DNA from: an uncultured Streptococcus sp.
GTDB taxonomy: Bacteria > Bacillota > Bacilli > Lactobacillales > Streptococcaceae
Assembly: GCF_938020365.1 (NCBI RefSeq)
Contig: NZ_CALIIB010000149.1
Coordinates: forward strand, 1 to 18,494
DNA length: 18,494 nucleotides
Direction: 5' to 3'
The notes below the pieces were generated by a model. It searched no databases, had not been told where the DNA came from, and was given only the letters and a program-made list of their open reading frames with translations. The position numbers and the translations under genes were made by a program. Of the stretch, positions 1 through 6,962 are shown piece by piece; position 1 is the first letter of the stretch, and each line of letters begins with the position of its first letter.

Positions 1-119
1 ATGTCAAGAATCTGCTGATGATGAAAAACTACTTTAAGACACGCTTTATCTGGCAATTTATCAGCCTGGTTACTGTCGTCGTCTTTCTTTACTCTTGGCT
101 TGTGGGGGTAGTGCTATGA
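1..119 (+). CDS. C-terminal end of a YraQ/DUF318-type permease (5' partial)
   Basis: The open frame begins before the window; the first complete codon is at base 3 and the stop is TGA at 117-119. The 38 visible residues end in a hydrophobic helix (ISLVTVVVFLYSWLVGVVL), as expected for the last transmembrane segment of a polytopic permease. The stop overlaps the next gene's start as ATGA, so the two are translationally coupled. The next gene is a TIGR03943/YcgQ-type protein, and that family is commonly encoded beside a YraQ/YcgR-type permease. The identification rests mostly on this neighbour, because too little of the protein is visible for a motif call. The transported substrate is not known to me. 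Confidence 0.65.
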   Translation, partial: VKNLLMMKNYFKTRFIWQFISLVTVVVFLYSWLVGVVL

Positions 120-931
120 TTCGATTTTTAATCTTAGTCGGCTACTTTGAGATCACCATGTACCTACAGCTGACAGGCAAGCTCAACCAATATATCAATC
201 TCCACTACTCCTATCTGGCCTACTTGTCTATGATTCTATCTTTTATCTTGGCAGTTGTGCAGCTGATCATCTGGATGAAGAAGATGGAGGTTCATAGTCA
301 TTTGACCTCTCGCTGGGCCAAGTTAGGCAGCGTGCTGCTCCTTGTCATTCCGCTTTTTGTAGGAATTTTCTTTCCAACTGTTACCTTGGATTCGACAACA
401 GTTTCGGCTAAAGGATTTCATTTCCCACTGGCTGAAGGAACTTCTGCAGCCGTCCAGCAGGACGAAGGCACTACCAGCCAATACTTGAAGCCGGACACCA
501 GCACCTACTTTACCAAAGGGGCTTACGAAAAAGAAATGCGGGCAGCCGCCAAGAAATATGTCAAGCAAGATACCATTCAGGTCACAACCGAAAATTACAT
601 GGAGGTCATGGAGGTCATCTATGATTATCCCGACGAGTTTGTGGGCAAGACGCTGGAGTTCACCGGCTTTGTCTACAATGACCCTAGCGACCAGAAGAGC
701 CAATTTCTCTTTCGATTCGGTATTATCCATTGTATCGCCGACTCAGGTGTCTATGGCCTCTTGACGACTGGAAATCCCCAGCATTTCGAGAATAATACCT
801 GGATTCATGCCAAAGGAAAAATTACCATGCATTACCATAAAAGTCTGGGACAAAGCCTGCCAACTCTAGAAGTTGAAAGCTTTGATAAGGTAGAAAAACC
901 GGAAAATCCTTACGTTTATCGAGTCTTTTAG
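116..931 (+). CDS. TIGR03943 / YcgQ (DUF1980) family membrane protein
   Basis: This is a 271-residue protein when started at ATG 116, which overlaps the upstream permease stop (ATGA). An in-frame TTG at 95 lies inside the permease and is less likely. The N-terminal third is membrane embedded, with hydrophobic segments at about residues 1-20, 33-53 and 70-90. A soluble, presumably extracytoplasmic domain follows. Its second half (about 155-271) is rich in short beta strands, contains FRFGIIHCIADSG with a conserved-looking HxC pair, and resembles the C-terminal domain of the TIGR03943 family, the putative partner of YraQ-type permeases. Coupling to the upstream gene supports a two-subunit transporter or membrane complex. 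The biochemical role is not established, so I leave the substrate open. A terminator follows five bases after the stop, so this is the last gene of its operon. Confidence 0.8.
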   Translation: MIRFLILVGYFEITMYLQLTGKLNQYINLHYSYLAYLSMILSFILAVVQLIIWMKKMEVHSHLTSRWAKLGSVLLLVIPLFVGIFFPTVTLDSTTVSAKGFHFPLAEGTSAAVQQDEGTTSQYLKPDTSTYFTKGAYEKEMRAAAKKYVKQDTIQVTTENYMEVMEVIYDYPDEFVGKTLEFTGFVYNDPSDQKSQFLFRFGIIHCIADSGVYGLLTTGNPQHFENNTWIHAKGKITMHYHKSLGQSLPTLEVESFDKVEKPENPYVYRVF

Positions 932-935
932 AGCC

Positions 936-974
936 AAACACCTATGAAAGGCAATTTTCATGGGTGTTTCTTTT
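936..974 (+). terminator. Rho-independent terminator after the permease pair
   Basis: A 14-bp stem (936-949 with 956-969, one T-G wobble) closes a six-base loop and is followed by a T-rich run (CTTTT). It starts five bases after the stop codon of the YcgQ-type gene. The left arm begins with AAACACC, so it could also work weakly in the opposite direction. Confidence 0.85.
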
Positions 975-1021
975 ATATGCCATTCTCTACCCTTTAATCA
1001 GTTGCTCTGACCGACTTTTCT

Positions 1022-1062
1022 AAATTAGAAGAGACTTGATGAAGCTTGCTCTCTAATTTTTT
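1022..1062 (+). terminator. Second terminator-like hairpin upstream of the MFS gene
   Basis: AAATTAG (1022-1028) pairs with CTAATTT (1053-1059), and AGAG (1030-1033) pairs with CTCT (1049-1052) across a one-base bulge. The loop is 15 bases and the structure ends in a run of T. It sits just before the MFS promoter. It may be a back-up terminator for the permease operon or an operator-like palindrome. The large loop makes it weaker than the hairpin at 936-969. Confidence 0.4.
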
Positions 1063-1083
1063 CTCTCTTATCTTGGAAAATCA

Positions 1084-1092
1084 TGCTACAAT
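1084..1092 (+). promoter_or_regulatory. Extended -10 promoter of the MFS transporter gene
   Basis: TG at 1084-1085, one base, then TACAAT at 1087-1092 forms an extended -10 element. No good -35 hexamer stands 16-18 bases upstream, which is usual for extended -10 promoters in streptococci. Transcription would start near 1099. The gene has a strong AAGGAG ribosome-binding site at 1111-1116, eight bases before the ATG. Confidence 0.6.
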
Positions 1093-1124
1093 AATACTAT
1101 CTCATTTGAAAAGGAGTTCTTTTT

Positions 1125-2489
1125 ATGAAGCAAGAAAAAGTAAGGAAACGAGATTTGCTTTCTATTCTAGCTGTGGCTTTAGTCGCCTTTGCTGGAATTC
1201 TTTCAGAGACTAGTATGAATGTGACCTTTCCCCACCTGAGCAAAGTATTTGGTCTGAGCTTAGGAGTGCTACAATGGATTACGACTGGCTATCTGCTGGC
1301 CGTCGCCATCACCATAACTTTAGGTGCAACTCTAGCCCACAATTGGACGGAGCGCCGCATCCTCTTTACCTCACTTTCCATCTTTACTCTTGGTAATCTG
1401 ATTGCCATGATTGCCCCAGACTTTACTTTCCTTATGCTGGGACGGATCCTTCAGGGGGGAGCGACTGGGATTGCCATTCCACTTATGTTTAATCTCATCG
1501 TGGAGCGGGTCCCTCGACAGAAAATCGGATTTTATATGGGGCTGAGCGGCCTAGTCATCAGCATAGCACCAGCCATCGGCCCGACCTACGGAGGATTCAT
1601 GATTGGCTCCTTCGACTGGCATATGATTTACAGCTTTATCATGCCCGTTCCCATTCTCTCTTTTTTACTGGCTTATGTTAACTTGGAAAATTCGGCTGGC
1701 AAAAGCAAGCGGCCCTTTGATGTGCTGGGCTTTCTCTCGCTCGCTACAGCTCTTTCCTTTTCTCTGATGACCATCTCCAGTTTGGAAGGTGGCGATAGTG
1801 TCAATTGGCTCTATCTAGTTATTTTCCTCCTTTCCTTTGCCGTTTTCATCTGGCGGAGTCTGACTGTTCAACACCCATTTCTGGACATCCGTATCTTAAA
1901 AGAACCAACGATTTTCTTTGGAATTCTGCCCTTTTTAATCTTCCAATTCTCCAACCTTTCCAGCAATTTTCTCATTCCCAACTTTCTCGTACTGGTCAAG
2001 AATGTCTCTACTGCCCAGGCTGGATTTTCACTGCTTCCCGGAACCATGATCGGAGCTTTCATGTCGCCTTTTCTGGGAAAATTGTACGATAGCAAAGGCC
2101 CAAAACTGTCTCTGCTAGGCGGCAATAGCCTAGTCTTTCTGGTCATGATTGTCTTTAGCTTTTTTACAAGCTGGCTCAATCTGCCTTTAATCTTAGGATT
2201 TTATATCCTCTTTACTCTAGGGCGCAACATGGCCTTCAACAATACTATGGCTTTATCCGCTTCTCAAGTCAGCAGAGATAAAACGGCGGATGTGACTGCC
2301 CTCTTTCAACTAGCGCAAACCTTTGCTGGTGCCTTGGGAACGGCAATTGCAGCTGTCCTGCTCAATCAAGCACCCGATACGACAAGCGGCGCCCACAATG
2401 TCTTTAGCCTACTTCTCCTTCTCGCAATAGGCAACTTTATTTTCTACTATTTCCTGTTTCGAGCGATTCATCAGAAGAAAGAAGCATAA
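1125..2489 (+). CDS. MFS drug-efflux-type transporter (DHA2 / EmrB-QacA-like)
   Basis: This 454-residue protein is almost wholly hydrophobic and has the pattern of a major facilitator. The start is fixed by AAGGAG at 1111-1116. Family marks include the loop after TM2 (AHNWTERRIL, residues 71-80), the TM4 arginine motif (GRILQGGATG, 106-115) and the TM5 antiporter motif (APAIGPTYGG, 148-157), which is typical of proton-coupled drug exporters. The segment near residues 25-60 (SETSMNVTFPHLSKVF...LQWITTGYLL) is the characteristic start of DHA2 proteins. These proteins usually export hydrophobic or cationic compounds in exchange for protons. The actual substrate cannot be read from sequence. The gene is monocistronic, with its own promoter and terminator. 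No regulator gene is adjacent. Confidence 0.87.
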   Translation: MKQEKVRKRDLLSILAVALVAFAGILSETSMNVTFPHLSKVFGLSLGVLQWITTGYLLAVAITITLGATLAHNWTERRILFTSLSIFTLGNLIAMIAPDFTFLMLGRILQGGATGIAIPLMFNLIVERVPRQKIGFYMGLSGLVISIAPAIGPTYGGFMIGSFDWHMIYSFIMPVPILSFLLAYVNLENSAGKSKRPFDVLGFLSLATALSFSLMTISSLEGGDSVNWLYLVIFLLSFAVFIWRSLTVQHPFLDIRILKEPTIFFGILPFLIFQFSNLSSNFLIPNFLVLVKNVSTAQAGFSLLPGTMIGAFMSPFLGKLYDSKGPKLSLLGGNSLVFLVMIVFSFFTSWLNLPLILGFYILFTLGRNMAFNNTMALSASQVSRDKTADVTALFQLAQTFAGALGTAIAAVLLNQAPDTTSGAHNVFSLLLLLAIGNFIFYYFLFRAIHQKKEA

Positions 2490-2494
2490 ATTTC

Positions 2495-2524
2495 TATCCC
2501 GACTTTCCCTCGGGATATTTTCTT
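2495..2524 (+). terminator. Rho-independent terminator after the MFS gene
   Basis: An eight-base perfect stem, TATCCCGA (2495-2502) with TCGGGATA (2510-2517), encloses a seven-base loop and is followed by TTTTCTTT. It begins five bases after the MFS stop. Confidence 0.85.
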
Positions 2525-2549
2525 TGGTCAAATCCAGATTTTTCAAATA

Positions 2550-2576
2550 CAATTTTTCTGAAAATTGTGATAAAAT
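2550..2576 (+). promoter_or_regulatory. zwf promoter with an inverted repeat upstream of the -10 box
   Basis: TAAAAT at 2571-2576, preceded by TG at 2568-2569, makes an extended -10 element, and transcription should start near 2583. A perfect inverted repeat, CAATTTT (2550-2556) and AAAATTG (2561-2567) around TCTG, fills the place where the -35 and spacer would be. It could be a regulator site or simply AT-rich DNA. No strong Shine-Dalgarno is seen before the ATG at 2611; only AGATAGGTAA occurs. Confidence 0.5.
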
Positions 2577-2610
2577 AGAGACAATCACATTTAGATAGGT
2601 AATAAATATC

Positions 2611-4074
2611 ATGTCTTCAAAAGTTATTATTACAATTTTCGGTGCCAGCGGAGACTTGGCTCAAAGAAAACTTTATCCTTCCCTCTTTCGACTTTATAAA
2701 TCTGGCAATCTTTCGAAACATTTTGCCGTTATCGGAACTGCCCGCAGACCTTGGAGCAAGGAATATTTCGAGTCGGTCGTTGTCGAGTCAATCTCAGACT
2801 TAGCCGACAGTGCCGAGCAGGCTCAAGAGTTCGCCAGCCACTTTTATTATCAAAGCCATGATGTGCAAGATACCGAGCATTATATCGAATTGCGCAAGTT
2901 GCAAAATAAGCTCAACGAGCAATATCAGGCAGAAAATAACAAACTCTTCTTCCTTTCTATGGCGCCACAATTTTTCGGAACCATTGCTAAGCATCTCAAA
3001 TCTGAGCAAATCGTTGATGGAAAAGGATTTGAACGCCTGATTGTCGAAAAACCCTTTGGGACAGATTTGGCAACTGCCAGCAAGCTTAACGAAGATCTAC
3101 TGGCTACCTTTGACGAAGAACAGATTTTCCGTATCGACCACTATCTGGGCAAGGAAATGATTCAAAAGATTTTTGCTATCCGCTTTGCTAATCTGCTGTT
3201 TGAAAATGTCTGGAACCGCCAATACATTGATAATGTGCAGATTACCTTTGCTGAAAAGTTGGGAGTTGAAGAACGCGGTGGATACTATGATCAATCCGGT
3301 GCCCTCCGTGATATGGTGCAAAACCACACCTTGCAACTCCTCTCTCTACTGGCCATGGACAAGCCAAAAAGCTTTACCAAAGACGATATCCGAGCAGAAA
3401 AGGCCAAGGTATTTGAGCGCCTCGTTCAGCCAAGCGAGGAAGATTTGAAACGTTTCTTCATTCGCGGCCAGTACAAGTCTGGCAAAATCAACGGTCGAAA
3501 ATATATTTCTTACCGTAGCGAACCAAATGTCAATCCTGAGTCTACTACTGAGACCTTTGCCTCTGGTGCTTTCTTCATTGATAGCGACCGCTTCCGTGAT
3601 GTTCCTTTCTTCTTCCGAACAGGGAAGCGCCTCACCAAAAAAGGCACCCATGTCAATATCGTCTTCAAGCAAATGGACTCCATCTTTGGTGAACCTCTCA
3701 AACCAAATGTCCTAACCATCTATATCCAGCCAACCGAGGGGATTTCACTCAGCCTCAATGGCAAGAAAGTTGGGGAACTCTTTAATCTAGCTCCTATCTC
3801 ATTGGATTATCGGACAGATGCCACAGCGTCAGGAGCCTCTCCAGACCCTTATGAAAAATTAATTTTTGATGTCCTCAATAACGACTCAACTAATTTCAGC
3901 CATTGGGATGAAGTAAAAGCCAGCTGGGAGCTTATCGATCGCATTGAAGAACTCTGGAGCCAAAATCAAGTACCACTCCATGAATATCCTGTCGGATCTA
4001 TGGGACCAGAAGCCTCCTTCGAGCTACTCGCCCAATTTGGAGCAAGCTGGCAATGGCAACCTGATAAAGAATAA
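2611..4074 (+). CDS. zwf: Glucose-6-phosphate 1-dehydrogenase
   Basis: The enzyme oxidises glucose 6-phosphate to 6-phosphogluconolactone with NAD(P)+, the entry step of the oxidative pentose phosphate pathway and a source of NADPH. At 487 residues it matches the bacterial family (about 485-495). The Rossmann nucleotide-binding loop GASGDLAQRKLYP is at residues 11-23. The substrate-binding signature RIDHYLGKE is at 174-182, and the catalytic-base histidine lies in RDMVQNHT at about 239, in the spacing known from Leuconostoc G6PDH. The C-terminal domain contains the expected FFRTGKRL segment. The gene is transcribed alone and ends at a hairpin shared with the convergent mgtA unit. It is complete, with nothing missing. 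Confidence 0.97.
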   Translation: MSSKVIITIFGASGDLAQRKLYPSLFRLYKSGNLSKHFAVIGTARRPWSKEYFESVVVESISDLADSAEQAQEFASHFYYQSHDVQDTEHYIELRKLQNKLNEQYQAENNKLFFLSMAPQFFGTIAKHLKSEQIVDGKGFERLIVEKPFGTDLATASKLNEDLLATFDEEQIFRIDHYLGKEMIQKIFAIRFANLLFENVWNRQYIDNVQITFAEKLGVEERGGYYDQSGALRDMVQNHTLQLLSLLAMDKPKSFTKDDIRAEKAKVFERLVQPSEEDLKRFFIRGQYKSGKINGRKYISYRSEPNVNPESTTETFASGAFFIDSDRFRDVPFFFRTGKRLTKKGTHVNIVFKQMDSIFGEPLKPNVLTIYIQPTEGISLSLNGKKVGELFNLAPISLDYRTDATASGASPDPYEKLIFDVLNNDSTNFSHWDEVKASWELIDRIEELWSQNQVPLHEYPVGSMGPEASFELLAQFGASWQWQPDKE

Positions 4075-4082
4075 TACATGCA

Positions 4083-4114
4083 AAAAAAGATTGGAGAATT
4101 TTCCAATCTTTTTT
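4083..4114. terminator. Bidirectional terminator between zwf and mgtA
   Basis: A run of A plus GATTGGA (4083-4095) pairs with TCCAATC plus a run of T (4102-4114) around a six-base loop, a 13-bp stem. A runs flank one side and T runs the other, so the same hairpin can terminate zwf (+) and mgtA (-, stop at 4145). Confidence 0.88.
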
Positions 4115-4144
4115 ATAATTCTTAAACATCTGCTAGCCCTTCTA

Positions 4145-6805
4145 TTACAGCCATTCCTTGTAACGCTTGATATAAAGGCCTTTCACAAGGGTTACGCTAA
4201 CCATATAAAGCACGATAATCAAGAAAAGGCAAAGGAAATAGGTGCCATTGAGCGGAGCTGTCTTCAGAACTGACGCAAAGAGGCTATATGGCAAGGAAGT
4301 AACAAAGAGCGCAGCCGCCATGGTCGTCACAATGACGGAAAGAGCAGGACGGCTTTGCACAAAAGGCAGCTTAGGCGAGCGTAGCATGTAGATGACCATG
4401 GTTTGGGTCCACATAGACTCAATAAACCATCCTGTTTGGAAAAGAGTGATAAAGGTCGCTGCCTGTTCAGTACTAGCTTGATAGCTGCCTCCTGTGATCA
4501 TAGGCACGATGATAAAGTAAAGTACCAGATAGGTCAAAACATCAAAAACGGATGAGATAGGCCCTATCCAAGCCATAAAACGGGTAATGGAGCTAGCTGA
4601 CCAAATATGAGGTTTCTTGAGAAATTCACTATCTACATTATCAAATGGCAGAGCGATACAAGACAAATCATAAACTAGATTGAGGACAATCAAATGAACT
4701 GGTGCCATAGGCAGAAAAGGCAGAAAAATGCTGGCAAAGAGAAGAGAAAAGATATTCCCAAAATTGGAACTGACCGTCATCTTGATATACTTGGTCATGT
4801 TGGCATAGACCTTGCGACCTTCTACCAGCCCTTTCTCCAGAACCATGAGGTCCTTGTCCAGCAAAATGACATCTGCTGTTTCCTTGGCAATATCGACAGC
4901 TGTATCAACTGAAATACCCACATCTGCTACTTTCATAGAAGGCGCATCATTGATGCCATCGCCCATGTAGCCAACCTTGTGACCATTGGCCTTGAGTTGT
5001 AGGATAATCCGAGCTTTTTGGTCAGGGGAAAGCTTGGCAAAGACTGTTGTGTTCTCCACCGCCTGGCTCAATTCCTCATTAGATAAAGCATCTATCTCTA
5101 CACCTAGCAAGATATTGTCTACATCTAACCCAACCTTTTCACAGACTGCTTGGGTTACCTTATCATTATCGCCCGTCAAAATCTTAGTGGAAACACCATA
5201 TTCGGCCAAGGTTTCAATAGCTGGAGCCGCAGATGACTTAGGTGGATCTAGAAAGGCCAGATAGCCCGTCAAAATCATATCGGACTCATCCTTCACTTCA
5301 TACTCATAATCTTCTTCTAAGTCTGACTTGTAGCTAACACCAAGTACGCGCAGCCCTTGCTCATTAAGTTGAGCCACTTCCGCAAGGATTTCCTGACGGA
5401 TCTCCTCAGTCAGTTCTGTAATATGATTTTTGTATTCTACATAGCTAGAGATGGCCAGCATTTCCTCCAAGGCCCCCTTGGTCACCATGCTGATAACATC
5501 CTCATCATCCTTGACGATGACGCTCATGCGACGACGCTCAAAGTCAAAGGGCAGTTCATCAATTTTCTTAAAGGTTTGGTCTAAGTTACGAACAATCTCA
5601 TGCTTTTCTGCTTCTTTCTCCGTCCGATTGATAATAGCCCGATCCATGAGATTTTTAAGGCCTGTTTGATAATAGGAATTGAGAAAGGCACGACGGAGTA
5701 CTGCCAAGTCCAAATCACCATGAATGTCCAGCGGGTATTCCAATACAATCTCGTCTTGAGTCAGTGTCCCCGTCTTATCCGTACAGAGGATATCAATAGC
5801 TCCTAGGTCTTGGATAGCGTTCAGCTTCTTAATCACGACCTTTTCCTGAGCCATAATAATGGAACCTTTAGCCAAGCTCGCCGTGATAATCATAGGCAGC
5901 ATTTCTGGCGTCAGGCCGACCCCAACACTGAGGGCAAAGACACCTGCTTCCAGCCAGTCGCCGTCTGTCAGACCGTTGATAAAGAAGACGACTGGCACCA
6001 TGACCAGCATCAGACGAATCAAGAGCCAGGAGATACTATTCATCTCGCGCTCAAAAGAGGTCGGCTCATCATAGGTGTTAAGCGTCTGCTCAATGGCTCC
6101 CATCATGGTCTCATCACCAACCACCAGCACCAGAGCTGTAGCTCTGCCGGAAATAACGTTGGTTCCCATAAAGGCCAGCGACTCTGTTTCTAAAAGGCTA
6201 TCGAGATTTTGACCATCTGACTTGGTCAAACAGATCTTTTCTACTGCATCACTTTCCCCTGTCAACCCGGACTGCTGAACAAAGAAATCACGCGAATCCA
6301 GCAGCAAGACATCTGCGGGAATCATGTCTCCAGCACTAAGTTTGATGATATCCCCTACAACAAGCTCATCAATGGGCAGTTCCTGCTCTGCTCCTTCACG
6401 GATAACCGTAGCCGTATTGACAATCAGTCGAGACAGATTGCTAGCAGCGCGGTCGCTCCGCAATTCCTGAATAAAACGAATGCCTCCAGAAATCAGCACC
6501 AGAACGACAATAATAATGGAAGTCGTCGGATCTTCCTCACCAGGCTTGGCCAGCCAGACATTGGTCACTAAGGACACTAGGGCAATCACCAATAGGATGA
6601 CTGTAAAGGGGTTAATGATAGACTCGTAAATTTTCTTGAAAATAGAGTCTTCCTGACCCTTTGTGATGATATTTTCACCATAGAGGTCACGATTTTCTTC
6701 GACCTGCTCTTCTGTCAGGCCACGAAAGGAACTCTTGTAAAATGCCAGAGTTTCTTGTACAGGAAGTTGCAATGCAGCAACTAATCTTTCTTTTACTGTT
6801 TTCAT
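4145..6805 (-). CDS. mgtA: Magnesium-translocating P-type ATPase (type IIIB)
   Basis: This membrane pump imports Mg2+ using ATP. Started at 6805 it has 886 residues, normal for MgtA/MgtB. That start has a strong AAAGGAG six bases upstream. The open frame continues upstream to a TTG at 6853, but that segment overlaps regulatory hairpins and has no ribosome-binding site. All P-type hallmarks are present: LTGES at 181-185, the phosphorylated aspartate in DKTGTLT at 343-349, KGA at 443-445, TGDN at 544-547 and GDGINDAPS at 615-623. GLTPEMLPMI at 297-306 is the TM4 signature that separates Mg2+ ATPases from Ca2+ and heavy-metal pumps. Transmembrane helices sit at about 63-110, 260-310 and after 675. 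The gene is last in an apparent gst/leader-ORF/mgtA unit behind an M-box riboswitch, and its own 5' leader carries a short ORF and alternative hairpins. Confidence 0.95.
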   Translation of the reverse strand: MKTVKERLVAALQLPVQETLAFYKSSFRGLTEEQVEENRDLYGENIITKGQEDSIFKKIYESIINPFTVILLVIALVSLVTNVWLAKPGEEDPTTSIIIVVLVLISGGIRFIQELRSDRAASNLSRLIVNTATVIREGAEQELPIDELVVGDIIKLSAGDMIPADVLLLDSRDFFVQQSGLTGESDAVEKICLTKSDGQNLDSLLETESLAFMGTNVISGRATALVLVVGDETMMGAIEQTLNTYDEPTSFEREMNSISWLLIRLMLVMVPVVFFINGLTDGDWLEAGVFALSVGVGLTPEMLPMIITASLAKGSIIMAQEKVVIKKLNAIQDLGAIDILCTDKTGTLTQDEIVLEYPLDIHGDLDLAVLRRAFLNSYYQTGLKNLMDRAIINRTEKEAEKHEIVRNLDQTFKKIDELPFDFERRRMSVIVKDDEDVISMVTKGALEEMLAISSYVEYKNHITELTEEIRQEILAEVAQLNEQGLRVLGVSYKSDLEEDYEYEVKDESDMILTGYLAFLDPPKSSAAPAIETLAEYGVSTKILTGDNDKVTQAVCEKVGLDVDNILLGVEIDALSNEELSQAVENTTVFAKLSPDQKARIILQLKANGHKVGYMGDGINDAPSMKVADVGISVDTAVDIAKETADVILLDKDLMVLEKGLVEGRKVYANMTKYIKMTVSSNFGNIFSLLFASIFLPFLPMAPVHLIVLNLVYDLSCIALPFDNVDSEFLKKPHIWSASSITRFMAWIGPISSVFDVLTYLVLYFIIVPMITGGSYQASTEQAATFITLFQTGWFIESMWTQTMVIYMLRSPKLPFVQSRPALSVIVTTMAAALFVTSLPYSLFASVLKTAPLNGTYFLCLFLIIVLYMVSVTLVKGLYIKRYKEWL

Positions 6806-6819
6806 TGGTTTCTCCTTTA

Positions 6820-6843
6820 TGTATGATTGATAATTTTCATACA
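6820..6843 (-). promoter_or_regulatory. RBS-proximal hairpin of mgtA (alternative structure 2)
   Basis: In the minus-strand RNA, TGTATGA and TCATACA form a perfect seven-base stem around a ten-base loop. The 3' arm ends only two bases before the mgtA AAGGAG. There is no T run, so it is not an intrinsic terminator. It would act on ribosome access if it acts at all. Its 5' arm (6843-6837) shares bases 6838-6843 with the 3' arm of the larger hairpin at 6838-6901, so the two cannot form together. Alone it is fairly weak, with two G-C pairs. Confidence 0.45.
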
Positions 6844-6901
6844 CAGAGACCAATCACTTTATACGGACAGAACGACACAAATCAGCGATTGGCTGTGTAT
6901 G
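6838..6901 (-). promoter_or_regulatory. Long hairpin overlapping the leader ORF (alternative structure 1)
   Basis: On the minus strand the 5' arm is CATACACAGCCAATCGCT (6901-6884). The 3' arm is 6858-6838. They pair as 9 bp, a three-base bulge (UCU, 6849-6847), then 9 bp including one G-U, 18 pairs in all, around a 25-base loop. The 5' arm covers codons 10-16 of the short leader ORF, and the ORF's stop codon lies in the loop next to the 3' arm. A ribosome finishing the leader would cover or melt the 5' arm; a ribosome that quits earlier would leave the hairpin free to form. Confidence 0.7.
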
Positions 6902-6930
6902 TGCGGTTCCGGATGATCGTCAATTTGCAT
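6859..6930 (-). CDS. 23-residue leader ORF upstream of mgtA (MgtL-like by logic)
   Basis: ATG at 6930-6928, stop TAA at 6861-6859. A canonical AAGGAG (6943-6938) sits seven bases before the ATG, so translation is likely. The peptide starts MQIDDHPEPHIH and ends in a hydrophobic tail (LICVVLSV). The residues DDHPEP at positions 4-9 are the acidic/proline composition known to destabilise translating ribosomes at low Mg2+, as in E. coli MgtL (MEPDPTP...). The histidines at 6, 10 and 12 could alternatively bind metal. The hairpin at 6838-6901 opens right after these codons. The ORF ends 53 bases before the mgtA start and begins 32 bases after the GST-like gene. I know of no annotated homologue; the regulatory role is inference. 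Confidence 0.65.
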   Translation of the reverse strand: MQIDDHPEPHIHSQSLICVVLSV

Positions 6931-6962
6931 CGTACTTCTCCTTTCTTAGTTTATAAATGTAG

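Noticed and set aside
5810..6193. 127-codon plus-strand open frame opposite mgtA
   Set aside because: It is antisense to conserved P-type ATPase coding sequence, with a composition explained by the mgtA reading frame; a shadow.
6806..6853. N-terminal extension of mgtA to an in-frame TTG at 6853
   Set aside because: It has no ribosome-binding site and overlaps the hairpins, and the ATG at 6805 has a strong AAAGGAG.
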